Positions 51,735 through 60,414 of a DNA stretch of 64,000 nt are shown here, piece by piece. Within the stretch, counting starts at the first letter, position 1; each line of letters starts with the position of its first letter. The notes under the pieces were generated by a model. That model made no database searches, had not been told where the DNA came from, and was given only the letters and a program-made list of their open reading frames with translations. The stretch is taken from NCBI GenBank assembly GCA_002402965.1, contig DHGW01000092.1, forward strand, positions 1 through 64,000. The letters are read 5' to 3'. The position numbers were made by a program, and so were the translations under genes. This DNA comes from Bacteroidales bacterium UBA4788 (GTDB lineage Bacteria; Bacteroidota; Bacteroidia; Bacteroidales; VadinHA17).

Positions 51735-52583
51735 TCAGTTCCTGTACTGCGCCCTGTAATCGCGGGCCGACATTCCGGCATGCTTCCGGAACTGCTTATT
51801 GAAGTTTGAAACGGTGGCAAAGCCGCATTCGAATACTATTTCATTTATCTGGTGGTCTGTTTCACGAAGCAGGTAGCAGGCTTTGTTTGTCCGTACCTGG
51901 TTGACATAGTCGACGAAGCCGCTGCCGGTGCTTCTTGAGAAGAAACGGCTGAATGAGTGCGAACTCATTTTTACCACGGCAGCCACCTCCTTCACTGGTA
52001 TTGCCCTGTAGAAATTGTCACTCACAAAGGAACATACTTCTGTCAGCCGGGTGTCAGTAATGGTGCTTTTTCCTTCCGGGCTCTCCCCTGAAAGGGTCTT
52101 GCTCCTTGGAGCGGAACAGAGTATGTCCAGAAGCCTGAAGAGACTTACCATTTTCTTCATTCCCGTTTCGGAGAGCAGCCTGCGCATCGGCTCTTCTGCC
52201 GCTTCGCCGGTCTCAGGCGGGAAGGCTATCCCCCTGGCTGATCCGTCGAGGAGCCGTCTCAGTTCCGCCAGTTCGAACTGCGAGAGAAGATTGTCACCGA
52301 AAGAATCGCGCCTGAAATGCACCATTATGGCGTGACGCCCCTTATCATTCTCATCCTGCCTGTGAAAATTCCAGAAATGCTTCAGATCTGGTCCGAACAT
52401 CACAAGATCATAACGGTCAAAAATCTCAACCGAATCACCCGCCACACGGGTGCCGTTACCTGTAATGTTCAAAACTATCTCATATTCAGGATGCAGATGG
52501 AGAAAACTGCTCTCGCTATCCATCCAGGCGGCCCTGAACCCCGATCCGTCGTCATGCCTGATGCTGATGATTTCAGGTATCAT
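51735..52583 (-). CDS. AraC family transcriptional regulator with cupin sensor domain
   Basis: A 282-residue regulator. The N-terminal part (about 10-150) is a cupin-like sensor (LHLHPEYEIVLNITGNGTRVAGD, DLVMFGPDLKHFW). The C-terminal DNA-binding part has two helix-turn-helices: VKEVAAVVKMSSHSFSRFFSR and HQINEIVFECGFATVSNFNKQFRKHAG. These activators usually answer a small sugar or organic acid. It lies upstream of the hydro-lyase pair with a 111-bp gap, which suggests local control, unproven. Confidence 0.9.
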   Translation of the reverse strand: MIPEIISIRHDDGSGFRAAWMDSESSFLHLHPEYEIVLNITGNGTRVAGDSVEIFDRYDLVMFGPDLKHFWNFHRQDENDKGRHAIMVHFRRDSFGDNLLSQFELAELRRLLDGSARGIAFPPETGEAAEEPMRRLLSETGMKKMVSLFRLLDILCSAPRSKTLSGESPEGKSTITDTRLTEVCSFVSDNFYRAIPVKEVAAVVKMSSHSFSRFFSRSTGSGFVDYVNQVRTNKACYLLRETDHQINEIVFECGFATVSNFNKQFRKHAGMSARDYRAQYRN

Positions 52584-52695
52584 AGTAAAAGATTTAATGT
52601 CAGGATTATGAATGATCCAATATTCAGTTTAAAAGTAAACATTCCTGACCTAATTAACAACCGGTTAAATTGGACTGCATTTTTTTTTCAAAACA

Positions 52696-52727
52696 TTTGC
52701 ATAATATTTATTTATGTATTACATTTG
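52696..52727 (+). promoter_or_regulatory. Near-perfect Bacteroidota promoter of the 6S-like RNA
   Basis: TTTG (52696-52699), a 20-bp A+T-rich spacer, then TACATTTG (52720-52727) match the -33/-7 consensus TTTG and TAnnTTTG exactly in both sequence and spacing. Start would be near 52734. No coding gene starts for 200 bp, fitting a non-coding product. Confidence 0.85.
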
Positions 52728-52733
52728 TTCAAA

Positions 52734-52919
52734 CGTGAAATAAAAGAGGAGAGTAAGGGTTACTTGTGGGAATCAATAGGATTGTATTGCAGACATTGAC
52801 TTTCACATGGACCTATAGGCTGACTACCATAGGTTACTTCCTTTTATCAGACAGTAGATTCCGGGATTATCTCATAAGCCCGTTCCTTAAAGTACCACGG
52901 TAGCCCTCTCCTCTTTTTT
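52734..52919 (+). ncRNA. ssrS: Long rod-shaped RNA, candidate 6S RNA
   Basis: A transcript of about 185 nt would run from the promoter to the T run at 52914-52919. Its two ends pair perfectly: AAAAGAGGAGAG (52742-52753) with CTCTCCTCTTTT (52906-52917), then after a 4-nt bulge GGTTAC (52758-52763) with GTAGCC (52900-52905). Further in, GGAATC (52769-52774) pairs with GATTCC (52857-52862), and ACCTAT/ATAGGT make the apical hairpin. Large internal loops flank these stems. This long rod with a closing stem and an open middle is 6S-like; the length also fits. The identity is inference, the structure is plain. Confidence 0.7.
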
Positions 52920-52934
52920 CTTTTGTATCTGCCG

Positions 52935-53636
52935 ATGAAAACTTTCCTCCGAAGATTTGAGAACAACAGGGATCTCGTTATACTCTTCGGCACCTGGGGA
53001 ATAGATGAAAAAGCCTTCTCAAACCTTTGCACTGACAATCACGACTTCATACTGTTTTACAACTACTCAGCTGACGAGCCGCTGATCCTGCCGGAGATGA
53101 AGATCTACAGGCAGGTTACTGTCATCGGCTGGTCCCTTGGTGTCTGGGCGGCGGAATACTACAGCAGGAAACTCGGAATCAAGCCTGATCTTACAATTGC
53201 CATAAACGGTACTCCTGTTGCTGCTGACGATAAACATGGGATTCCCCTCAGGATCTTCGAGGCAACGCTTGACAATATCTCCAACTACAGCATGGCGAAG
53301 TTCTATCTCAGGCTTTTCGGCACCAGGAGCCGGTTTGAGTTAAACCGCAATCATATACCCACCCGCTCGGAAAAGTCGCTGCACGACGAGCTGAGATGGC
53401 TTTACAACCGGATGATGGAGCCAGTGCAGACCGGGTTCATCTGGGACTATTCGCTCATTGGCTCCGAGGACAGGGTCTTCAGGGCATCAAATCTTATAAA
53501 CTACTGGTCTGAGCATCCCGAGACACGACAGATCATCGTGGAAGCACCACATTATCTCTTCGATAACTGGAATTCGCTCGAGCAGCTGATCAGGTACGTG
53601 AGACGCTTCCGCCTCTCGCCCTTTCGCAATAAATGA
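52935..53636 (+). CDS. BioG-like alpha/beta hydrolase (DUF452)
   Basis: A 233-residue alpha/beta hydrolase of the BioG/DUF452 family: ILFGTWGIDEKAFS gives the oxyanion strand, GWSLGVWAAEYY the nucleophile Ser, with an acid and APHYLFDNW His region at the end. BioG cleaves the methyl ester of pimeloyl-ACP in biotin synthesis. No bio genes are adjacent. Its ATG sits only 15 bp after the T run ending the 6S-like RNA, so expression may depend on read-through. An upstream TTG start at 52923 is less likely. Confidence 0.75.
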   Translation: MKTFLRRFENNRDLVILFGTWGIDEKAFSNLCTDNHDFILFYNYSADEPLILPEMKIYRQVTVIGWSLGVWAAEYYSRKLGIKPDLTIAINGTPVAADDKHGIPLRIFEATLDNISNYSMAKFYLRLFGTRSRFELNRNHIPTRSEKSLHDELRWLYNRMMEPVQTGFIWDYSLIGSEDRVFRASNLINYWSEHPETRQIIVEAPHYLFDNWNSLEQLIRYVRRFRLSPFRNK

Positions 53637-53640
53637 CGGG

Positions 53641-54975
53641 CTAAATATCCCTCAGAAGGACATTGGTTTCAGAAGTGGCAATCAGGCTCTCAAATTTCGT
53701 AAGTGCAGCATCAATCTTTCTGTAATCGGAATTGTTAATTACCACCTTATGCTGCGATCCTGGTGAATCAATCTGTTCAAGTATGAATGAGAGTGTCATC
53801 CTGTTGATGTCAGTGGCAGGCTGGTAAACGTATTTTTCAAGCTCTTCATTCCATACTTCGGTAACGATCGATGATTCATGAAGGATATCGAGGCAGTCAT
53901 GCACCGTCCTTACCGGCAGGCTGAGTTCAAGGGAAATCTCTTCAGGTGATCTCGGCTTGACCCCCTTTACAAAATCGTCTATCAGCGAGTGCATTACCAG
54001 CAGCGAGAGTCTCTTCTTCTGCTTAGGTGAGACTGTCTGGACATCAAACTCAAACTCATACCTCGTGATGTTCTGCAGGTAGTAAGAGAGCTGAGCCCCC
54101 ATCAGCAGAATCACCCAACTCATCTGGATCCATACCATCAGAAGCGGTATGGCTGCAAAGCTTCCGTAAAGAGCGCCAAGCCTTGTCAGTCCCATCTGTG
54201 ATTCCACATAGACTATCTGGAGAACCTGCAGCGCAATACCTGCCACCAGGCCGGCCACAAGGGCAGTGCGGAACTTGACCCTGGTGTTTGGCATAGCAAG
54301 GAATGCCGCTGTGGCGAGCGTGCATAGCAGAATGAATGGAATGAGCTTAACAAGAAAGGAAACGACAGGCTTGAGCCCCTCCAGCATGTCCGAACTGCTC
54401 AGAAGTTCATTGAGCCGTGTCGTGGCAAGCACAGTGGCACTGCTTGATGCAATGAAAAGTGCTGGAACCAGGATGATGACTGCCAGATAATCTGTCACCT
54501 GGCGATACCATACCCTCGTCTCTCCAACCTTCCAGATTGAGTTGAAAGTATTCTCAACGTACCTGAGCAACTGACCGACGGTGGAAAACAGGAAGGCCAC
54601 ACCTATCCCGGCAAGCCATCCCCCGCTGGTCTGTTCAAGGGTGTTATTTGCGAAATCAAGAATCCAGTTCATCACCTGTTCCTGGTTGTGAAACTGCATG
54701 ATTATCTGAGCTCTGAGCTCATCATGAAGCCCGAATCCCTTGGCTATGCCAAAGGCAAGGGCAACCATCGGAATGACGGAAAGTATTGTAAAGAAAGTGA
54801 GTGCGGAGGCTTTTATGTAAATGTTATCCCTGTTTATTCCCTTGTAAAGCAGATAAAAGATGCGCTTCTGACGAATCCAGAAAGGGACAGACCTCTTCAG
54901 TCTTTCTGCAAAAACCTTGCGGCTCAGGACTGCCCGTTCCTTTAGTGATTGTCTTATCGTTGATATGGGTCTCAT
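53641..54975 (-). CDS. YihY/BrkB family membrane protein
   Basis: A 444-residue membrane protein. After a basic N-terminus come six transmembrane helices of the YihY/BrkB family (residues about 50-300), with ASALTFFTILSVIPMVALAFG, WLAGIGVAFLFSTVGQLLRYVENTFNSIWKV and LYGSFAAIPLLMVWIQMSW as signature blocks. The extra C-terminal region of about 130 residues (SLPVRTVHDCLDILHESSIVTEV) looks like a winged helix of unknown role. Bat-independent. A -7 box at 55002-55009 may drive it. Confidence 0.9.
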   Translation of the reverse strand: MRPISTIRQSLKERAVLSRKVFAERLKRSVPFWIRQKRIFYLLYKGINRDNIYIKASALTFFTILSVIPMVALAFGIAKGFGLHDELRAQIIMQFHNQEQVMNWILDFANNTLEQTSGGWLAGIGVAFLFSTVGQLLRYVENTFNSIWKVGETRVWYRQVTDYLAVIILVPALFIASSSATVLATTRLNELLSSSDMLEGLKPVVSFLVKLIPFILLCTLATAAFLAMPNTRVKFRTALVAGLVAGIALQVLQIVYVESQMGLTRLGALYGSFAAIPLLMVWIQMSWVILLMGAQLSYYLQNITRYEFEFDVQTVSPKQKKRLSLLVMHSLIDDFVKGVKPRSPEEISLELSLPVRTVHDCLDILHESSIVTEVWNEELEKYVYQPATDINRMTLSFILEQIDSPGSQHKVVINNSDYRKIDAALTKFESLIATSETNVLLRDI

Positions 54976-55001
54976 CAGACTCTTTGATTTTTACAGGAAT
55001 A

Positions 55002-55009
55002 CAAATTTA
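55002..55009 (-). promoter_or_regulatory. Possible promoter -7 box of the YihY/BrkB gene
   Basis: TAAATTTG on the minus strand fits TAnnTTTG and lies 26 bp upstream of the start codon. A -33 element is not evident. Confidence 0.4.
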
Positions 55010-55060
55010 AGAAATGATCTTCAAACACTATTATTATATTCACACTTTGAAGAATACAAC

Positions 55061-55762
55061 ATGGACATCACAATAAAGGAGTTCATCAAAGGGGCGCAGG
55101 AGGCTCAGGGAGTGACGGTTATAATCGATGTCTTCCGGGCCTTCAGCACCGCATGCTATGCCTTCGATGGCGGTATCAGCCGCCTCATGGACGTTGCAAC
55201 CCCCGCAGAGGCATTTGCACTAAAGGATAAACTGAAGGCTAATGTAATTATTGCTGGTGAACAGGATGAAAAGAGACCGGCAGGATTTGACTTAGGCAAT
55301 AGTCCTACAGAGATGCTTACAGGCAGTCTGGCGGGAAAGACGATGATTCATTGTACCACCGCAGGCACCCGTGGCATCATGAATGCAACGAAAGCCTCGG
55401 AGATAATCGGTGCAGGACTTGTCAATGCAGGAGCAGTGGCCTCATACATCTCGATGCTCAGACCGGAGAAGGTCACCCTTGTTGCAATGGGGTACAGGGC
55501 AACAGAATCAGCCGAAGAGGACCTTCTCTGCGCCCGCTACATAAGAGACCTGCTTCAGGGCAGGGAGACGGAAATCACAAAAGAAACAGAAGCCCTCAGA
55601 ACAGGTTCGGGTAGCAGGTTCTTCAAACAGGAAAACCTTGAATTCAGTCCTCCTACCGACTTCTTCCTCTGCACTGACCTGAACAGGTTCAATTTTGTCC
55701 TGAAGGCGGTAATAACGAATGCCGGATATGCCGAAATACTCAGGCTCGATATGGACCACTGA
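55061..55762 (+). CDS. ComB-type 2-phosphosulfolactate phosphatase
   Basis: A 233-residue protein of the ComB family: VTVIIDVFRAFSTACYAFDGG (with the catalytic Asp-Arg region), AGEQDEKRPAGFDLGNSP, HCTTAGTRGIMNA and MGYRATESAEEDLLCARYIRDLL. In methanogens it dephosphorylates 2-phosphosulfolactate for coenzyme M. In bacteria lacking that pathway, as expected here, the natural substrate is unknown. ATG 55061 is chosen since it gives the family start. Confidence 0.88.
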   Translation: MDITIKEFIKGAQEAQGVTVIIDVFRAFSTACYAFDGGISRLMDVATPAEAFALKDKLKANVIIAGEQDEKRPAGFDLGNSPTEMLTGSLAGKTMIHCTTAGTRGIMNATKASEIIGAGLVNAGAVASYISMLRPEKVTLVAMGYRATESAEEDLLCARYIRDLLQGRETEITKETEALRTGSGSRFFKQENLEFSPPTDFFLCTDLNRFNFVLKAVITNAGYAEILRLDMDH

Positions 55763-55807
55763 ATGGCAGGAAAATTGTATTATGGTATTTCCTAAACAGA
55801 TCCGAAC

Positions 55808-57235
55808 ATGAAAATCAGATATTCTGCCCTGGTACTCATTTTAGTGCTGGCCTTCATTCCGGCGCAGGCAACCGGACAGACCGGTCACTCGATAACGGTA
55901 GCAGCAAAAGCAGGTCCTGAAACCAGTTTGAGACTTGCATATCACGTAGGCAATCAGCAATATGTCAAGGACAGCCTGACCACGGATAAAGAAGGAAAGT
56001 GCCAGTTTTACGGCAGTGAGAAACTGCCTCAGGGAGTCTATATGATCGTCCTTCCGGATAACAGGTTCTTTGAGTTCCTTCTGGGGGAGGACCAGTATTT
56101 CGACATACAGTTTGACAAAAATGACCCGGCCGCAACCCTAACCTTCACCGGGTCGGATGAGAACAGCCGCTTCCTTGAGTATCAGAGGAAATGGAAGTCT
56201 CTCCAGGAGGAGGCAATGAAGATCAGCAGCAGGCTTAACGGTTCCCTGCAGGGCAGCCCTGAAGCCGCAGCAATCAGGAAAGAACTCACGGATCAGGAGG
56301 CCAGGATGAAACAGTACCTCAGGGAGACAGCCGAGACAAACAGGGGAACCCTTCTCGGCGCCATCGCCAGGTCCGTGATACCGGTGGACACCCCCGCCCC
56401 TGCAGTTCCTCCCGGCACCCACAATCCCGACTCTGTCGCACGCCTGCTCTCATACCTGTATTATAAGGATCATTTCTTTGACAACATCGATTTTGCCGAA
56501 TCCGGCCTCATACGCAGTCCCGTTCTCGGAGGCAGGCTCGACCAGTTCTTCAGACAGGTGGTGATACAGATGCCGGACTCAATCATAATGGAGACAGACA
56601 GGCTGCTGGAGAGGAGCACCGTCAATGATGATGTCTTTCAGTATGTTGCAGTATGGCTCATGAACAAATATGGCTCCAGTGAGATAATGGGTCACGATGC
56701 CGTTGTGGTGCACATTGCCGACCGGGTTTACCTTGCCGGAAAAGCTCCCTGGGCTTCAGAGGAGTATCTCACCGACCTGAAGAACAGAATCGAACGACTG
56801 AGACCCAACCTTATAGGCGAAAAAGCTTCCGAGCTCCTCATGGGATCATTTGGCGGACAATATGTATCTCTCTATGACATTGATGCTGAGTTCACTATTG
56901 TCTACTTCTGGGAACCCGACTGCGGACACTGCAAGGAGGCTACTCCTATGCTGAAGGAATACTATGACAGGAATAAAGCCTCCGGCATTGAGGTCTTCGC
57001 GGTCTGCACCCAGAATGAGAAGGAAAAGTGGGAGAAATACATCGTTGACCACGGTCTGACCTGGATCAATGGCTGGGATCCGCAGAGGATGAGCAGGTTT
57101 GATTTCTATTACAATGTTGAATCCACGCCACTGATCTATATTCTAGACCGTGACAAGAAGATCATTGCCAAACGATTGGCTGTTGAGGATATAGCCTCAT
57201 TCATTGAATCATACCGTAAGTTCCGGGCTCACTGA
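55808..57235 (+). CDS. TlpA-like periplasmic thioredoxin with N-terminal DUF5106-type region
   Basis: A 475-residue exported protein: signal YSALVLILVLAFIPAQATGQ, an N-terminal beta-rich region (DUF4369-like, to about 120), a helical DUF5106-like middle, and a C-terminal thioredoxin domain with FTIVYFWEPDCGHCKEATPML (active CGHC, about 368-371) and cis-Pro in ESTPLIYI. It probably reduces or exchanges disulfides in the periplasm. It converges with the ABC gene, overlapping by 7 bp. Confidence 0.87.
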   Translation: MKIRYSALVLILVLAFIPAQATGQTGHSITVAAKAGPETSLRLAYHVGNQQYVKDSLTTDKEGKCQFYGSEKLPQGVYMIVLPDNRFFEFLLGEDQYFDIQFDKNDPAATLTFTGSDENSRFLEYQRKWKSLQEEAMKISSRLNGSLQGSPEAAAIRKELTDQEARMKQYLRETAETNRGTLLGAIARSVIPVDTPAPAVPPGTHNPDSVARLLSYLYYKDHFFDNIDFAESGLIRSPVLGGRLDQFFRQVVIQMPDSIIMETDRLLERSTVNDDVFQYVAVWLMNKYGSSEIMGHDAVVVHIADRVYLAGKAPWASEEYLTDLKNRIERLRPNLIGEKASELLMGSFGGQYVSLYDIDAEFTIVYFWEPDCGHCKEATPMLKEYYDRNKASGIEVFAVCTQNEKEKWEKYIVDHGLTWINGWDPQRMSRFDFYYNVESTPLIYILDRDKKIIAKRLAVEDIASFIESYRKFRAH

Positions 57236-58239
57236 TCCCCTGAAGGCAGGTGTGTTACGAGATCATAGAGTGATCTGTACCGTTCCACATTGACACCGTC
57301 GGTAACTGTCCACTCTGTTTCCCCTGCACTGTCCGCAACCTTCACGACAAGGAGTGCCTGAGGATCCGTTGTGTAACCGCATCTGGCCAGTGCCCTGGCG
57401 GTCAGTTTTGCCGCCTTGCCTCTCCCCTCCAGGGCGATACCTGTCTGCCTGCTCCTGACGAAGCTGAATGTTCCGTCACTGAGGCTGAAGGATAGCAGCG
57501 GACTCTCGAAAGCCCTTGCCAACCGGCCGGTAAGCATCAGATCCTCAGGCGCTCCTTCGGTGACGCCATCACCTGTCATAAGCCAGATCCTGTCAGCCTC
57601 ATTGATAGCTGTATCGAGGTCATGCGTGGAATAGATGACACATTTACCCTTTTCACGTGTAAGCTTACGGAGCAGGCTGACTATCCCGTACCTCGAGGGC
57701 AGATCCAGAAAGGCTGTCGGCTCATCCATGACCAGCAGTCCTGTGTCCTGCGCCAGTGAACGGGCTATCAGTGTGCGCTGCCTCTCACCGTCAGAGATGC
57801 CGTCGATGCTTCTCCCGGAAAGACCGGAAAGACCGGTTGCCTCCATAGCTACCTTAACGGCTTCCTCATCTGCCGCCGAAAGAGTCCCGATCCAGTTGGT
57901 GTAGGGGAAACGGCCCAGGGAGACCACTTCGCGCACCTTTATATTGTGCATTAACACCGGCTCCGTGGAAACAAAACTTACTATCCGCGGGAGTCTCGAT
58001 AAGCTTATGTCATCCAGTGCATTGCCGTCAAGCATGATCTTGCCTCCCAGCGGCGGAAGCAGTCCCGTCAGCGTTCGCAGCAGCGTGCTCTTGCCAGTTC
58101 CGTTCCGGCCTATCAGTGCCACGAGTTCGCCCCTGCGAGCCTTCAGAGAGAGGCCCTGCATCACCTTAAAGATCCTGTCACGGTTGCGGTAACCAATTGC
58201 CAGGTCTCTGGTCTCTGCTATGATTTCATCTATTCCCAT
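57229..58239 (-). CDS. ABC transporter ATPase, BtuD/FecE type
   Basis: A 336-residue ATPase: Walker A GRNGTGKSTLLRTLTG, signature ISDGERQRTLIARSLAQD, Walker B LLVMDEPTAFLDLPSRYG, switch STHD. A C-terminal extension of about 90 residues (TDPQALLVVKVADS) is present on several Bacteroidota BtuD-like ATPases. ATG 58239 overlaps the permease stop (ATGA). Supplies the power for the periplasmic-to-cytoplasm step of the cobalamin-type importer. Confidence 0.9.
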   Translation of the reverse strand: MGIDEIIAETRDLAIGYRNRDRIFKVMQGLSLKARRGELVALIGRNGTGKSTLLRTLTGLLPPLGGKIMLDGNALDDISLSRLPRIVSFVSTEPVLMHNIKVREVVSLGRFPYTNWIGTLSAADEEAVKVAMEATGLSGLSGRSIDGISDGERQRTLIARSLAQDTGLLVMDEPTAFLDLPSRYGIVSLLRKLTREKGKCVIYSTHDLDTAINEADRIWLMTGDGVTEGAPEDLMLTGRLARAFESPLLSFSLSDGTFSFVRSRQTGIALEGRGKAAKLTARALARCGYTTDPQALLVVKVADSAGETEWTVTDGVNVERYRSLYDLVTHLPSGDQ

Positions 58240-59273
58240 CAGAATCTCCTCCCCAGTCCGGTCTTGCCAAGTATGATCCAAAGCACCACTGGTATGCCTA
58301 TAAGTGAAGTGACAGTGTTTACAGGTATTATATGTCCGCCTCCGGGCGCATTGGAGATGATATCGCTGAGAAGCATTATAACAGCTCCGCAGAGCGCCAC
58401 ACCTGGCATAAGAGTGCGGTGATCCGTGGTGCCAAAGAGCAGCCTTGCGATATGAGGAACAGCCACCCCTATGAAGGCAATCGGGCCGCAGAATGCGGTG
58501 ACACTCCCTGCAAGAATACTTGCCGATGCAAGCATTACTATCCTGGTTCTCTGCATCTTCACCCCCACCGTCCTGGAAAAGGTCTCTCCCATGAGCATGG
58601 CATTGAGCGGTTTAACCATAACAAATGCGATGACCAGCCCCGCCGCCGTGGCCAGTGAGAGGGCTCTTACCTGGGGATAGGATATGTTACCGAGGTTTCC
58701 CATCGTCCAGATCACGTAAGTCCTGAGCATGGCTTCGTTGCTGAAATACTGCAGCAGGCTTACCACTGCCGAGATGGCGCTGGACAGCAGCAGTCCAACT
58801 ATGAGCACGGTCATTATATCGCGCATGCGGGCTGATACGGCCATTATTACCAGCATCACGGCGCCGGCGCCGGCCCATGCCGCCAGTATCAGACCCCAAC
58901 CCGCAAGCAGGCTTCCGGCAGGGAGGGTGAAGAGGGGTGTGAGCGTCAGCAGCGTCAGCGCCACTCCCAGACCGGCTCCGGAGCTGACACCAAGGACGTC
59001 AGGGCCGGCAAGAGGATTGCGAAACAGGGTCTGCATCAGTAATCCGCTTACCGACATGGCTGCCCCGGCAAGAATGGCAGTTATCGCTTTGGGAAGACGG
59101 AACTGCATGACTATAATCTCATCACCGGGGTTACTCTGCCCGAAAAGAGCTGCCATCACATCGGCGAAATTCATATGTGTGCTTCCCAGTAGCAGATCAG
59201 CCGTGAAGAGTAATATCATCAGCACTGTAATGCCTGCCATAATCAGCGTAACTCTTGTCCCTCCAGCACTCAT
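58239..59273 (-). CDS. FecCD-type ABC permease (BtuC-like)
   Basis: A 344-residue permease with nine or ten transmembrane helices of the BtuC/FecCD family: FRLPKAITAILAGAAMSVSGLLMQTLFRNPLAGPDVLGVSSGAGLGV and a C-terminal CGPIAFIGVAVPHIARLLFG loop (coupling to the ATPase). Homodimer in the membrane. Overlaps the binding-protein gene by 4 bp. Iron-siderophore and cobalamin permeases are alike; the BtuG neighbour favours cobalamin. Confidence 0.92.
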   Translation of the reverse strand: MSAGGTRVTLIMAGITVLMILLFTADLLLGSTHMNFADVMAALFGQSNPGDEIIVMQFRLPKAITAILAGAAMSVSGLLMQTLFRNPLAGPDVLGVSSGAGLGVALTLLTLTPLFTLPAGSLLAGWGLILAAWAGAGAVMLVIMAVSARMRDIMTVLIVGLLLSSAISAVVSLLQYFSNEAMLRTYVIWTMGNLGNISYPQVRALSLATAAGLVIAFVMVKPLNAMLMGETFSRTVGVKMQRTRIVMLASASILAGSVTAFCGPIAFIGVAVPHIARLLFGTTDHRTLMPGVALCGAVIMLLSDIISNAPGGGHIIPVNTVTSLIGIPVVLWIILGKTGLGRRF

Positions 59274-60412
59274 TCCAGTTTCCTGTAATAGTATTGCACA
59301 TAACCGGGCAAAAGTTCCGGGTGAATGATGGATACCAGGTCACTGAGCAGCAGATCAGGCCTCACCACAGCACTTTCCCAATAGTCGTTCCCTCCCCCCG
59401 GAGTAATCCTTTTGCGGTTATTCCATACACGGCCACCCGTGAACAGCGGAAGTGCAGCCATCCTTTGATCCGAGGCGACTATCTCTGACAACATGTCCGC
59501 AGTGCCGGGATTGATCCATATATCGGCCTCTGCTGCCTTGCGGAACACCGACTCCACAGAGAGAGGCACCGAATGAGCGCCGGACATGTCACTGTAGATG
59601 TAGTGTCCGCCGGCGTCTTCAATCAACCGGCCCATGTATGAGTTGCCGGGCGAGATATACCACACATCCTCCCAGGGGGCGCCTAAAAGCACTGAAGGTC
59701 TTGCTGCAGCTGACGAACTGACCATCGCCACAAGTTCACCGTATGCCTCTGAAACACTCCTGACAATACTGTCTGCCAGCGCCTCCTTTCCGGTAAGAAG
59801 GCCGAACAGACTCAGCCACCCACACCTTGCAAGAGGGTGCTCCTCAAGGTAGTCAGCATTGTATAAAACCTTCACCCCCGTATCCGCCAGCCTCGCAGTA
59901 CTTCCCGAGGAAGGATCAGCAACACCGTAGGCCATCAGAAGATCAGGATTCAATGAGATGATCAGCTCCCTGTTCAGGTTTCCCTCATAGCCGACATCCT
60001 CTATCCGGCCACTTTTAATGCCCTCAAGGATCAGGGAATCATAAACAAGTGAAGATCCGGATATACCCACGATCACACTCCCGGCATCAAGTGCCCGCAA
60101 CATTGCAATGTGAGTGGTAGACATGCACACCATCCTGGAGACCGGTACACGGATTGTCTGATCCTCTCTTATGTCACCGGGAACAGCAGAGTCGCGAGGT
60201 ACAAGGTACCATACAAGTTCTCTGCCAGCGGAATTCTGCCAGGGGTCCCTTATTGTAACCCTTGTGGCTCCCTCCACCTTTTCCAGTTTGAGCCTGCCCT
60301 CCGCTTTTACTGTTTTGTCAGCATACTGTCCGGCATCCGGAGGATTACCCCCGCGGCGGCACGAACAGAAAAGAAGTAAAATTGCAATAATCAACTGAAG
60401 GATCCTGCTCAC
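59270..60412 (-). CDS. Periplasmic cobalamin/iron-complex binding protein (BtuF-like)
   Basis: A 380-residue class III binding protein. A lipoprotein signal (ILQLIIAILLLFCSC) anchors it to the membrane. The two lobes contain RMVCMSTTHIAMLRALDAGSVIVG, EGNLNRELIISLNPDLLMAYGV, AAARPSVLLGAPWEDVWYI and DDAGG-like SYMGRLIEDAGGHYI. It hands its ligand to the FecCD-type permease. It follows the peptidase gene by 2 bp. Ligand assigned by locus context only. Confidence 0.88.
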   Translation of the reverse strand: MSRILQLIIAILLLFCSCRRGGNPPDAGQYADKTVKAEGRLKLEKVEGATRVTIRDPWQNSAGRELVWYLVPRDSAVPGDIREDQTIRVPVSRMVCMSTTHIAMLRALDAGSVIVGISGSSLVYDSLILEGIKSGRIEDVGYEGNLNRELIISLNPDLLMAYGVADPSSGSTARLADTGVKVLYNADYLEEHPLARCGWLSLFGLLTGKEALADSIVRSVSEAYGELVAMVSSSAAARPSVLLGAPWEDVWYISPGNSYMGRLIEDAGGHYIYSDMSGAHSVPLSVESVFRKAAEADIWINPGTADMLSEIVASDQRMAALPLFTGGRVWNNRKRITPGGGNDYWESAVVRPDLLLSDLVSIIHPELLPGYVQYYYRKLE

Positions 60413-60414
60413 TG

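Noticed and set aside
52847..53038. A 63-codon minus-strand frame opposite the start of the BioG-like gene
   Set aside because: It runs antisense to the 6S-like RNA and bioG and has no motif.
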